Assembly: GCA_016283985.1 (NCBI GenBank)
Contig: JAEENZ010000040.1
Coordinates: 1 to 10,522 of the forward strand
From: Bacteroidales bacterium
GTDB taxonomy: Bacteria; Bacteroidota; Bacteroidia; Bacteroidales; UBA932
Length of the DNA stretch: 10,522 nt
Reading direction: 5' to 3'
The position numbers were made by a program, and so were the translations under genes. A model generated the notes under the pieces. The model searched no databases, was not told the origin of the DNA, and worked only from the letters and a program-made list of their open reading frames with translations. Below, one piece after another: positions 1 through 9,100 of the stretch (position 1 is the first letter of the stretch; every line of letters starts with the position of its first letter).

Positions 1-197
1 GTACCTGCAAAATCCTTCTTGGGATAATAATCCAGGGTCCATCCGTACTGCTCTGCTACCAAAGTCTCACGTATATCCGCGAGGAAAGAATTGGCACGCT
101 CTGCAGCCGATTCGTCGAAAAATTCGGGCTCGAACTGCTGGCAGGAAGGCATTAGCAGAAGTGCAGCCGCTGCAAAAATATATACTATCTTTTTCAT
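1..197 (-). CDS. DUF4302-type lipoprotein, 5' part only (cut by window edge)
   Basis: First 65 codons of a gene that runs off the left edge of the window. The protein starts MKKIVYIFAAAALLLMPSC, a short basic start, a hydrophobic core and a cysteine at residue 19, so it is probably an SPII-cleaved lipoprotein; the lipobox (MPSC) is loose. The mature part has an ESAAERANSFLADIRETL helix followed by GWTLDYYP. This start pattern (acidic residues, an (S/A)xxR helix, then GWxxxYYP) is what I associate with the DUF4302 family of Bacteroidales, whose members often sit after SusC/SusD and a zinc metallopeptidase lipoprotein. Their molecular function is not established; a surface accessory or ligand-binding role in the uptake complex is inferred. 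The start is fixed by an AGGAGG eight bases upstream and lies only 12 bp after the metallopeptidase stop, so it is in the same operon. The family call rests on about 45 mature residues. Confidence 0.72.
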   Translation of the reverse strand, partial: MKKIVYIFAAAALLLMPSCQQFEPEFFDESAAERANSFLADIRETLVAEQYGWTLDYYPKKDFAG

Positions 198-205
198 ATC
201 TTTCT

Positions 206-211
206 CCTCCT
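206..211 (-). promoter_or_regulatory. Shine-Dalgarno of the DUF4302-type gene, overlapping the upstream stop
   Basis: AGGAGG read on the minus strand, 8 nt before the ATG at 197. It overlaps the TAG stop of the metallopeptidase gene (TAGGAGG at 212-206), so a terminating ribosome sits on the next gene's binding site. This suggests tight coupling of the two genes. Confidence 0.75.
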
Positions 212-1154
212 ATATTGCTACGGTATTCAGATCAACCTTGCCGGCCTCCACGTCGCCGAGGCGGCGGCCGATAACGTCGCGGAGCACATCGATGTCGATG
301 CCCCAGCTCTCGGACATATAAGTACGCACCATCTCGATCTTGGTCTCGATGGATTTCCTTCCGTTAGGAGCATCCGGGTTCTCTTTACGGACCTGGGCCG
401 TTTCAGCATCGGCCTGGGCAAGCTGGGCCTCCCACCACTCGGGAGAGTGGACTATGTACTCCGACAGCAATTCGGCGAAATCCTCGCGGTGCTCGCTCTG
501 GGCATAGTCCGTGATGTATCCGCGTCCGAGATGGTAATCATCGGTGTTGGACCAGGCATCGGAAACATAGGTAGAGGGCGTTACGTTCATAAAGTCGTCG
601 GTGTAAGCCTTAACCTGGTTCAGGATATGGGTGAACTCGTGATGTATGGTCTTGATGTAGTAATGGTTGAGATGCTCACCAAGTTCATCACCGGAAAGCA
701 CCTCGAAAACCCTGGGAAGATAGTTCACGCCGGCAAGCATGATCTTTTTGCCGCCTTCGGCGGTACCGAGGACAATTTGACCATTGTTCTTGTACTCCCA
801 TTCACCTATCAGGAAGAACATCTTGGGGAAGTATCCGCGGGTGAAATGCACTCCGGCAACCTCGTCGTAAGAGTCAATGCAAAGGTATTTCACAAGATGC
901 GCATAGATAACAGCCCCTTCGACCAAGGCAGGAACGGTATAGAAACCCCTGTCGGTTTCGTTCAAAGCGAAGCGGTACTTGAATTCGATATTGTAGGGCC
1001 TAAGCAGATTGAGCTCCAGCCACTTGTCGAAATCGTTCTGCTCGATCGCAGAATCTTTTATTATGGACTCGGATTCCATCGCATCTTTCTGGGTGCAGGA
1101 AGCACTCAGAAGGGCAAAGGAAACAGCCGTCAGTATATAAAGTATCTTTTTCAT
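210..1154 (-). CDS. Putative zinc metallopeptidase lipoprotein (SusC/D-associated)
   Basis: This 314-residue protein has a lipoprotein signal (MKKILYILTAVSFALLSASC, Cys20) followed by TQKDAMESES, an acidic start like the surface-export signals described for Bacteroidota lipoproteins. The catalytic signature is HHEFTHILNQ: HExxH with His172, Glu173 and His176. Downstream, GYITDYAQSEHREDFAELL places Glu224 or Glu228 in the usual position for a third zinc ligand, as in gluzincin-type peptidases. The whole matches the putative zinc-binding metallopeptidases (PF15890-like) that recur beside SusC/SusD pairs in Bacteroidales. It probably cuts proteins or peptides at the cell surface to feed the adjacent transporter; the substrate is unknown and activity is inferred from intact motif residues. 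The start is supported by AGGAGG 7 nt upstream. It begins 17 bp after the susD-like stop and ends 12 bp before the DUF4302-type gene. Confidence 0.85.
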   Translation of the reverse strand: MKKILYILTAVSFALLSASCTQKDAMESESIIKDSAIEQNDFDKWLELNLLRPYNIEFKYRFALNETDRGFYTVPALVEGAVIYAHLVKYLCIDSYDEVAGVHFTRGYFPKMFFLIGEWEYKNNGQIVLGTAEGGKKIMLAGVNYLPRVFEVLSGDELGEHLNHYYIKTIHHEFTHILNQVKAYTDDFMNVTPSTYVSDAWSNTDDYHLGRGYITDYAQSEHREDFAELLSEYIVHSPEWWEAQLAQADAETAQVRKENPDAPNGRKSIETKIEMVRTYMSESWGIDIDVLRDVIGRRLGDVEAGKVDLNTVAI

Positions 1155-1161
1155 ATAGCTT

Positions 1162-1167
1162 CCTCCT
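1162..1167 (-). promoter_or_regulatory. Shine-Dalgarno of the metallopeptidase gene
   Basis: AGGAGG on the minus strand, 7 nt before the ATG at 1154, inside the 17-bp gap after the susD-like stop. It fixes the start. A perfect SD is notable because many Bacteroidota genes lack one. Confidence 0.75.
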
Positions 1168-1171
1168 TGTT

Positions 1172-2839
1172 TTAGTTACGAGGGTTAGGCTCCAAGCCGG
1201 CAGAAACAACGTCCTGAGGGATCTGGAGGGCACGACGAGGATCATCCTTGGTAAGGATATCCACCTGACCGTCCAGAATCTTGAATGCGGCATCGTACTG
1301 CCCTGCAGCAGGGTCGGGCTGAAGCGTACGGCGGGTGATTTCGATGCCATAACGCTTGATATCCAGCCAACGGAGGCCCTGGGCCACGTGGTCGATACGC
1401 TTGAATCCAAGTACGCACTGAAGCATACTCTCCATCATCTCATTTTCTTCTCCGATAAAGAAAGAAGGGTTGAGATGCTTCTTGATGGTGGGCACATCCG
1501 GAGTCCAGTAAGCGATTGCCGAATAGAAAGCCTTTATCGACTCGGGAGTGAGGGTGCCGGAGAAATAGCTGGGCTTGATAATATTGTGGGCCCAGATATT
1601 GAGGTCGGCAGCTGCTTCGTCGTACTTATGCTGCATCACGCGCGCTTCGGCCCTGGTAAGCAGGGTTTCGTCGGTAGTGAAGGCAGGGAAAACGGCACGA
1701 TGATAACCGATTCCGGCCACCGGATCTGTGTATTCGAAGAGATAAGGGATCTTCCAGAAAGCGATCTGGTCGAAGGTGGAACCATTGTACCACACGGGCG
1801 GATCCCAATACCAGCTGCTCACGTTACGCCATCCGCTCTGAGAATTACCCCACACATTCTTTGCATAGGAGACCTCGGTGAAAGAGAGGAAGGAGTTGTG
1901 CGAGAACTTGCTCAAACCAGGGTTTCCGAACTCATATCCAAAGTTCGTAAATGCAGTCATAAGCATAAGGTTGGCATCGTACTTCGACAAGATGAAGTCA
2001 TTGGACAGCACATCTATATTATGTGCCATCGATGAACGGGCCTGCCAGTTGCGGAGCACCTGGGCAGGGTAAGAGCCAAGGCAGCGCGAAGCGCAAGCCT
2101 CGGCCTTGTCCCACTTCTCGTAGAAGAGGTAGAACCTTGCCGCAAATGCATAGGCAGCACGCACGTTGAAGTGGTATTTAGGCACTTTGTAATAGCTGTC
2201 ATTCACGTACTCGAGGGCAATCTCGAGGTCTTTCTCTATATTCTTATAGACTCCGGCCACGGTACCTCTTTCGTACTGAGGATTCAGATGCGTCTCAATG
2301 CCCTTCATATAGGGAACACCAAGGTCCTTGTCGGAAGTCTCGGCGTTGTAGTTCTGGCAGAAGAAGTTCACCAGCATGAAATGGGCATAGGCACGGCAGA
2401 GCAGGGCCTCAGCCATCTCAGGGGCAAGACCGGCAGCCTCAACGGCTTCGGGGTCAAGTTCATCCTCGCATCCGCTCAGTTCCTGTATTGCAAGCAGGGC
2501 CTGGTTTGCGTGCGCAATCGCGAGATATGAATCACTCCAAAAATAGGTAGGGCAATCATTGGTAATTTCGGTAATATCCTCCCAATGATAGCACTGCTCG
2601 ACGAAGCGATTGGTTCCGGGATTGTCGTCTCCTATATTGTCGACATTGTCGGACATATACTCGCTGAATTTCAGATAGGTGTTGCTATTATATGCCGACG
2701 CCAGCAGGGCGCGAATCTTATCCTGGTTGTCGATTTCGGTACGGTTGTCCGGCATCTTGTCCAGGAACTTGTTGCACGCCATCGTAAGAAGGGCGGCTGC
2801 AAGGAGAACTGCGATATTTTTCACTTTATTCATTTTCAT
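1172..2839 (-). CDS. SusD/RagB family nutrient-binding outer-membrane lipoprotein
   Basis: This 555-residue protein is of normal size for SusD-like proteins. Residues 1-22 are a lipoprotein signal (hydrophobic LLAAALLTMAC, Cys22), followed by NKFLDKMPDNRTEID, the familiar mature SusD start. The N-terminal helical TPR-like region contains the family hallmark AEALLCRAYAHFMLVNFF, then SDKDLGVPYM and GVYKNIEKDLEIALEYV. The C-terminus has GFKRIDHVAQGLRWLDIKRY and ends DPRRALQIPQDVVSAGLEPN, a characteristic SusD/RagB ending. By family precedent it is a surface lipoprotein that caps the SusC barrel and helps capture the ligand (glycan in Sus, peptides in RagB). Ligand residues cannot be read from sequence. 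It starts 18 bp after the susC-like stop with a perfect Shine-Dalgarno. The next gene follows at 17 bp. No frameshift or truncation is seen. Confidence 0.96.
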   Translation of the reverse strand: MKMNKVKNIAVLLAAALLTMACNKFLDKMPDNRTEIDNQDKIRALLASAYNSNTYLKFSEYMSDNVDNIGDDNPGTNRFVEQCYHWEDITEITNDCPTYFWSDSYLAIAHANQALLAIQELSGCEDELDPEAVEAAGLAPEMAEALLCRAYAHFMLVNFFCQNYNAETSDKDLGVPYMKGIETHLNPQYERGTVAGVYKNIEKDLEIALEYVNDSYYKVPKYHFNVRAAYAFAARFYLFYEKWDKAEACASRCLGSYPAQVLRNWQARSSMAHNIDVLSNDFILSKYDANLMLMTAFTNFGYEFGNPGLSKFSHNSFLSFTEVSYAKNVWGNSQSGWRNVSSWYWDPPVWYNGSTFDQIAFWKIPYLFEYTDPVAGIGYHRAVFPAFTTDETLLTRAEARVMQHKYDEAAADLNIWAHNIIKPSYFSGTLTPESIKAFYSAIAYWTPDVPTIKKHLNPSFFIGEENEMMESMLQCVLGFKRIDHVAQGLRWLDIKRYGIEITRRTLQPDPAAGQYDAAFKILDGQVDILTKDDPRRALQIPQDVVSAGLEPNPRN

Positions 2840-2847
2840 AATCTTTT

Positions 2848-2853
2848 CCTCCT
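2848..2853 (-). promoter_or_regulatory. Shine-Dalgarno of the susD-like gene
   Basis: AGGAGG on the minus strand, 8 nt before the ATG at 2839 and just after the susC-like TGA at 2858-2860. A second in-frame ATG lies at 2833, but this spacing favours 2839. Confidence 0.75.
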
Positions 2854-2857
2854 AATA

Positions 2858-5800
2858 TCAGAGCCCAATCCTGAGCGTAAAAGTGAACTGTTTTGCAAGA
2901 GGAACTGCAACACCGCCGGTGTTGAAGAACTCAGGGTCCTGTCCGTTAAGCTTGGAATCGGCATAGAGCAGGAAGAGGTTGGTAGCCTGGACTTTCATAC
3001 CCAGGGTGCTCATACCAAGCTTCTTGGCAACCTTGCCGGGGAAGTCGTAGCTGAGGGAGACCTCCTTCAGACGCACGAAATCGCCCTTGGCTATACGGGC
3101 ATTGGAATAGTTGTATGCGTTGTAAGCATAGCTGAGCTGCTTGTTCTGGTAATTCTGCCAGGAACTGGCTATCACGGGGACGTCAGTCTTGGTTTCATCG
3201 CCAGGCACCATCCAACGGTTCTTGAACTCACGGGGCATGGAGTCGAGGTCGTCGTAGGAATTACGGAACACAGGGTCCATACGGATTACGTTACCGAAGG
3301 AGTAGGTGATATAGACATTCAGCTTGAATCCGCCATAGGAGAAGACATTCCCGATGGAACCTACGTCGGTAGGATCCACGCTGCCGGAATACTCGAGATT
3401 CTTGATGCACTCGGGATCCCTTTCCTGGAAATATACGTCGGTTACGGTCTTCACGCCCTGCTCGCTTATGACGGTAGGCAGACCTTCCTCGGTGAGGCCG
3501 TCGAACTTATAGGAGAAGAGGCTGCGCACAGGATAGCCCTCGAGTGCGAAACCGCTTCCGGCTATAAGGTCGAACACGCGTCTCTTGCTCTTGAGGTCGG
3601 TAACCGTGTTCTTGGAATGCGAGTAGATGAAGTTGGTGGTCCAGGAGAACTTCTTACCTTCGATATTCTTGGTGGTAAGGGAGATCTCATAACCGTGGGA
3701 CTTCATAGCAGCGACGTTTCCAAGTTTCTCGCGGAAACCGCCGATTCCCTGGGTGGTGATAGGACCGATGAGGTCGAAGTTGTCTCGTTTGTAAACATCG
3801 GCCACGAAATTGACCCTATTGTCGAAGAGTCCGATTTCGGTTCCGATATTGAGCTCGTGCTTCTTCTCGTAGGTCAGGTCGTAGTTGGCGATATCGTCCA
3901 GATAAAGAGCGGACTCTTTGTCGCTGGAGAAAGGACGCCAAGGATTGTTCGCTTTGATGACCGCAGCGGCGTTCGACACATTAGGACGGTCGCCGGTAAG
4001 GGAGTAGGAAGCCTTAAGGGTAAAATGGGCCACGGTAGGATAGAGTGACTTCATGAACTCCTCCTCGTGTGCATTCCAGGAACCGGACACGTTCCAGGTA
4101 GGCATCCAACGGGCGGTGCGAGACTTTCCGAGCTGGTTGCTGCCCTCGTAGCGATATGTACCGTTGATGGTGTATTTACCCTTGTAGGAGTAGGTTCCGT
4201 TGGCGAAGAATGCAGCAGCACGGTCACACTTATTTTCCAAGGTATAGTACTGGCTGTTGTCCTCAGCACCCTTCTTGAACACCAGATAGTAGTAGTTGGC
4301 TATTTCACCGAAGCCGTACTGCATACCCCAGCCGCGGAAGGTGCTGCCGTGACGGTCGAGGTTGTTGACCTCGGTACCGCCAAAGAGGCTCACGATATGG
4401 TCGCGGTTGAAGGTTTTGTTGTACTGTGCGGTGGCACGTATGTCCCAACCGTTCATAACATAGTCGGAACGGTCGTAGATACCACCGTCGGGCAGCACCG
4501 TGATTTTCTTCTGGTAAGGATGGTCAGGATCCTTGTAAAGGAAGGGGTTGGCATCGCGGATGGCCGCAGTGCTCATCTCCCTGTACGCCAAGGCCTGGTT
4601 AGCTTCGTCGCGGATGTAGTGCTCCGTCGAAGTAGTAATAGCCTTATAAGCAGCGAGCGCGCTGATTTCCAATTCCTTGATGGGCTTGTAGCGGAGTTCT
4701 CCCTGGATACGGAAGTCGGCCACTGCAAGGTCGATGTAGTTGTTGTCGAGCTCGTGCTTGATGTTGAACTTTGAGTAGTTGCGGGTATAGAACACGTCGG
4801 GGTCAAGGGCTCGGGAAGTGTTCAACGCGTAAGAATACGGGTTGATGTCGAAGTCGCGCTTGACCTCGCCGGTCACCACGTCAGCCTCGCTGTTGATGGT
4901 ACCGGGAGCACGCTGCTTACGGTAGGAGGCGTTGCTGATGAGGTTGGCGGTCAGTTTCTCGTTGATCTTATGGCTGACGTTCAAGTTGCCGGTGTAACGG
5001 TTCACCCGGCTCTGAAGGCTCCAACCCGGATCTTCCAGCACGGAAAGCGAAGCGTAGTAGGTACCCTTCTCGGAACCGCCGGAGGCACTCACCGAATGGT
5101 TGTGCTGGATGGCGTTGGTGAACAAGAGATCGAACCAGTCGGTATTGCGGTACTCGGCTGCACGCAGATAGGCGTTCCTTGCCTCCTGGGTGTTGGCCAG
5201 ACCGAATTTGCCGCTGGAGGCATCGTACTCGGTAATCAACTGATACATCTTGCCATAGATACCGCTGTTGGAGGCGTTCGCAGTCTCCGCGTAGTTCAGA
5301 TAACCCTTCTGCTCGAGCTCCTGGTAGATAGCCATCTGGTCCTGGGAGTTCATTATGTTGAAGGTGTCATAAGAAGGCTTTAGGCGGTAGGTGTACTCTC
5401 CCGTATAGCTCAGGCGGCTCTGACCGGCCTTACCACGCTTGGTGGTAACGACGATAACGCCCGCCATTGCGCGCGCACCGTAGATGGAGGTAGCGGAACC
5501 GTCCTTGAGGATGTCGAAGCTCTCGATATCGTCGGAGTTCAGGCCTGCGATAGCAGAAGAGATGAGGGTATTGGCATTACCGGAGGAAAGGTCGTCGGCA
5601 GATACGTTCATAACATCTTCCATAATGACACCGTCCACAACCCACAAAGGCTTGGAGGAACCGTAGATGGAAGTAGCACCACGGACACGGATCTTAGGAG
5701 CCGTACCGAAGGTACCGGAAACGTTCTGGACGGACACACCTGCGGCGCGCCCTTCGAGCGAACGGGAGATATCGGCCATACCGCTGATGTTGGCTTCTTC

Positions 5801-6184
5801 GGCCTTCACCTTAACCACGGAACCGGTGTTCATACGCCGGTCGACCGTCTGCATACCGTTCACGACAGCTCCTTCCAGCATTTCGGAGTCATCTTCGAGA
5901 TAGACCTCAACGTTCGAGGCAACCTCGACCCTGGCATCCTTCGAGCCAAGGAAGGAGACGATAAGATACTTCGCATTCGCCGGGACGCCCAATTCGAACT
6001 GTCCGTCAAGATTGGTCGTAGTGCCCACCTTGGAGGCCCCTTCGACCTGCACATAGGCACCCACGACCGGGCTCTTGTCGGAAGCAAAGTACACGGTGCC
6101 CGTCACCGTACGGTTCTGGGCACTCGCGATACTTAGCGTCACGAAAAGTACGAGGAATATAAGTATGTACTTAGCTATTCTCAT
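2858..6184 (-). CDS. SusC/RagA family TonB-linked outer-membrane transporter
   Basis: This 1108-residue protein is full length for the family. Residues 1-22 are a signal peptide (hydrophobic ILIFLVLFVTLSIASA, likely SPI cleavage before Gln23). Residues about 24-97 form a carboxypeptidase-regulatory-like Ig domain (RTVTGTVYF ... VGTTTNLDGQFEL). A degenerate TonB-box-like segment LEGAVVNGM lies at 103-111. The plug domain (about 115-250) carries KIRVRGATSIYGSSKPLWVV and the SusC signature ILKDGSATSIYGARAMAGVI, followed by VVTTKRGK. The rest is a 22-strand-type beta barrel with many Y/W/G-rich strands, ending FTFTLRIGL. It imports a ligand held by the SusD partner using TonB-ExbBD energy. No STN domain is present, so there is no sign of direct anti-sigma signalling. 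Its ATG overlaps the upstream gene's TAA (TAATG), and no Shine-Dalgarno precedes it, so translation by coupling or reinitiation is likely. The substrate is unknown; the neighbouring peptidase hints at peptides or proteins. Confidence 0.97.
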   Translation of the reverse strand: MRIAKYILIFLVLFVTLSIASAQNRTVTGTVYFASDKSPVVGAYVQVEGASKVGTTTNLDGQFELGVPANAKYLIVSFLGSKDARVEVASNVEVYLEDDSEMLEGAVVNGMQTVDRRMNTGSVVKVKAEEANISGMADISRSLEGRAAGVSVQNVSGTFGTAPKIRVRGATSIYGSSKPLWVVDGVIMEDVMNVSADDLSSGNANTLISSAIAGLNSDDIESFDILKDGSATSIYGARAMAGVIVVTTKRGKAGQSRLSYTGEYTYRLKPSYDTFNIMNSQDQMAIYQELEQKGYLNYAETANASNSGIYGKMYQLITEYDASSGKFGLANTQEARNAYLRAAEYRNTDWFDLLFTNAIQHNHSVSASGGSEKGTYYASLSVLEDPGWSLQSRVNRYTGNLNVSHKINEKLTANLISNASYRKQRAPGTINSEADVVTGEVKRDFDINPYSYALNTSRALDPDVFYTRNYSKFNIKHELDNNYIDLAVADFRIQGELRYKPIKELEISALAAYKAITTSTEHYIRDEANQALAYREMSTAAIRDANPFLYKDPDHPYQKKITVLPDGGIYDRSDYVMNGWDIRATAQYNKTFNRDHIVSLFGGTEVNNLDRHGSTFRGWGMQYGFGEIANYYYLVFKKGAEDNSQYYTLENKCDRAAAFFANGTYSYKGKYTINGTYRYEGSNQLGKSRTARWMPTWNVSGSWNAHEEEFMKSLYPTVAHFTLKASYSLTGDRPNVSNAAAVIKANNPWRPFSSDKESALYLDDIANYDLTYEKKHELNIGTEIGLFDNRVNFVADVYKRDNFDLIGPITTQGIGGFREKLGNVAAMKSHGYEISLTTKNIEGKKFSWTTNFIYSHSKNTVTDLKSKRRVFDLIAGSGFALEGYPVRSLFSYKFDGLTEEGLPTVISEQGVKTVTDVYFQERDPECIKNLEYSGSVDPTDVGSIGNVFSYGGFKLNVYITYSFGNVIRMDPVFRNSYDDLDSMPREFKNRWMVPGDETKTDVPVIASSWQNYQNKQLSYAYNAYNYSNARIAKGDFVRLKEVSLSYDFPGKVAKKLGMSTLGMKVQATNLFLLYADSKLNGQDPEFFNTGGVAVPLAKQFTFTLRIGL

Positions 6185-9100
6185 TATTTGACAAATTTCT
6201 TAACCTTTGCAGATGATTTGGCGGGAACGTTGTTCGCAACGGCTGCAGGATATTTAATATTGGCTTTTGCAGAAGCCTCGGTATCAAGGATTGCGGAAGC
6301 CTTCTTTCCAGACTTGACAGACTTGACAGACTTGACGGATGCGCCGCCGGTGCTGGGCTTGCCGATAACTCCCTTGAGATACTGAGTGTCCTGGAGAGAA
6401 CCCTTGCCCTGCAACTCACCTTCGGCTGTAATAATCCATCCGAGAGCTATACCTACATATTCACCATATTCGCAAGCTCCGGTCTGGAATGTGATATTAC
6501 CACTACTGCGCTTGCTAACGGTTACGACCTTGTTAGGCGTATCTCCTTCAAAGGGGAAGTAAGGAAACTCGGAAGTCTCATACTTGAAAATACCGGTAAC
6601 CAAGTCCATGCAAGAGCCATAACTCGGATGATTCCAGGTGCCTAGGGTCTGCTCATTTATGTAGAAATTACCATTTTCAGCGTCAAACACAGCCTGAACA
6701 GCAGAATAATCCGCGGAACCAGGGAAACCAGTGATGGAATAGGTTGCATTGTCGCTGTTAGCCGAAATGGTCCAAGTATTGCCATCAACATCCCATTTAC
6801 CAACAAAATCGGTGTATGCCGCCTTCACCACAGGTGTCTCGTCATTTTCAGGGACGTACTTTTTGAAGCTTTCAGGAATAGGGCTGGGGCCATATGAGCG
6901 GGCAGCAAGTTTACCTGTCGAGGGATCAGCAATATAGCTATATGCTAGCGTATATCCGTCAAAAAGTCCGTAACCGCCTTCGCCTGGCGCAACAGTAAAC
7001 ACTCCGTCGTTGTCGACACTGATGGTAAAGATAGTTCCACGGGAATTGGGACTATTTATAGGGTAGTAGATGTACTGGGTAGTACCAAGGGTGAACGTTG
7101 CAGAAATCATTTCCTGGCAAGCGCCGTAAGTGTCGTCGTTATAAGTGCCAAGATCCTGCTCGTTGAATTCAAGAATTCCTTTTTCAGCATTATAATCAAA
7201 TACCGGGGCCTTAACTTCGCCCTTAGGAGTACCTATTACAGGGAAGCCTTCGATATTATAATTCTTGCCATTCTCTTTAGCTGATATGGTAATGACGCTG
7301 TTATCGAGTTTAAACTGGCCGATAAATGTATCATAAGATGCCTTGACGGACTTGTCCCTCTCCACATTCTTGGTCGGCAGAGCAATTACGGTTCCGTAAG
7401 TATTGCCCTTTCCTGCATTAGTACCTTCCTGGATAATCCACTGGAACTGGGCACCGACGAACTTGCCGTTCTCACAAGATCCGGCGCGAAGCTCATAAGT
7501 ATCATCGGCATACTTGACGAAAGTAAAGATTACGCCGGGATCTCCATTTACAGGATAATTGCGGTACTGGCGGTTGTTATAGCTAAATACGCCACTGAAG
7601 TAATCCTTAAGCTGGCCATAATGATTGGAAGAAGGATCCTCGTAGGTAGCAAGAACCTGCTCGGTCACAGAGAGACGGCCCTTCTCGGAGTCATAATCAC
7701 CTACAACCACGGTGTTTCCACCACGGGATGCAAGAGAAGCGGATCCAGGGATTCCCTCGATGTTATAGGACACGCCATCTTCTTTAGCGGAAATAACCCA
7801 CTCGGAACCATTTACCTTCCAAACTCCGATATAATCTGCATAAGCAGCCTTGACAGCGGGATCGACCTTATTATATTCAATGGCTGAGAACTTGCCATTC
7901 ACGCGGCCGAGAGTATCGATACCAACAGCTACAATGTAAGTCTTTCCGTAATCAAATTCAGGGAAGTTCTCTGTAGCGGTCTTGTTATAGGCGAAGTATT
8001 CCAGGATCTCGTCATAGTATGCACCGTAGCCATCGACTTCGTAGATAATATCGTCGGAGATAGCCCACGCAGCCTCGGTCGCAGCAGCAATGACACCATT
8101 CATGCTGGCCTCGGCAAGCTCGGATTCGTGAACAGTAACAAATGCATAGTATTCACCAGACATCTCACCGGAAACAGTATTGGTAACTGCCTCGGGAGCA
8201 TTGGAATCCTCGGATTCAGAATGGCTGACTACCCAAGAAGTCTCGGGAGTAGGGACCACTGCCTTGATTTCGGTAGGGATGGCTTTAAGGACGTAGGAGG
8301 CAGTCTTGTCGGAAGCGTCACGACCTTTTCTCCAGCCCTTGAAGGCGACAAACTTATCCACGAAAGAATCGACATTGAGTTCATCGACAGGGTCTTCCAG
8401 AGCATAAATCAATGCGGAAGTGAAAGTCTGCAGATAGTACTTGTCTCCAACCTTCCTAACATAACCGTTTAGAACGTCGAAGCAAAGCTTCTCGCTGACG
8501 CTGTAATAGGAGCTGACGAACACCCTTTCATCGAAGGACACAGGGGTTGCGCCCTCTACGGCAGCAGCGGTAGCGCCACTCAGGTAAGGGACACCGATAG
8601 CATCGGTCTTCTTTACACCGTTGGTAATATTAACCACGGTACCGGCAACGATAGAGGTATCGGCAACATAAATGAAGCCCTCGCCATCGGTTACGATAGT
8701 GCTGCTCTTGGATGCGGCAACTACGGTAACGTTAAAGAGGTTGGCGGGAGTATTGTTTGCAAGAGCGACCACAGATGCGATGCTGGTGGTCACGGTAGGG
8801 TTAGGATACTGGAATACCTCGATATCCTTGATGGATGCACCGGCAGCATCGACAACCTTGACGGTTGCGCTGCGGTATGAACCGGATTCATTGGCGGCGA
8901 CAGTAATAGTATACTTGTCGGTGTGAGTAGCCTTGACTTCTGCGCAAGAAATCCAGGACTGTGCTGCAGTGGGGATTTCGATAGTGTAATCAAGGTTGGT
9001 AGTAACCTCAAGGGCCATGGTACCACCTTCTGCGGTAATGTCCTGAGTTTCGATTACAGCTTCGAGTTTACCACCTTCGAAAACGAGGGTGCGGATATCG

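Noticed and set aside
447..1175. A 242-codon plus-strand open frame opposite the metallopeptidase
   Set aside because: The minus-strand frame has a lipoprotein signal, an HExxH motif and a Shine-Dalgarno; the plus-strand frame has none of these.
2585..4048. A 487-codon open frame on the plus strand, opposite SusD and SusC
   Set aside because: It lies antisense to two intact, clearly recognised genes. Its translation is low-complexity (rich in V, G, E, L and I) with no domain, signal peptide or start context. It is a shadow of codon bias.
4067..4774. A 235-codon plus-strand open frame opposite SusC
   Set aside because: Same pattern: antisense to the SusC barrel, composition set by the reverse complement of barrel codons, no recognisable features.
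6311..6337. Short 9-bp repeats as a possible CRISPR or phase-variation switch
   Set aside because: There are no spacers, and the units are in-frame multiples of three inside a coding sequence, so they cannot act as an on/off frameshift switch.
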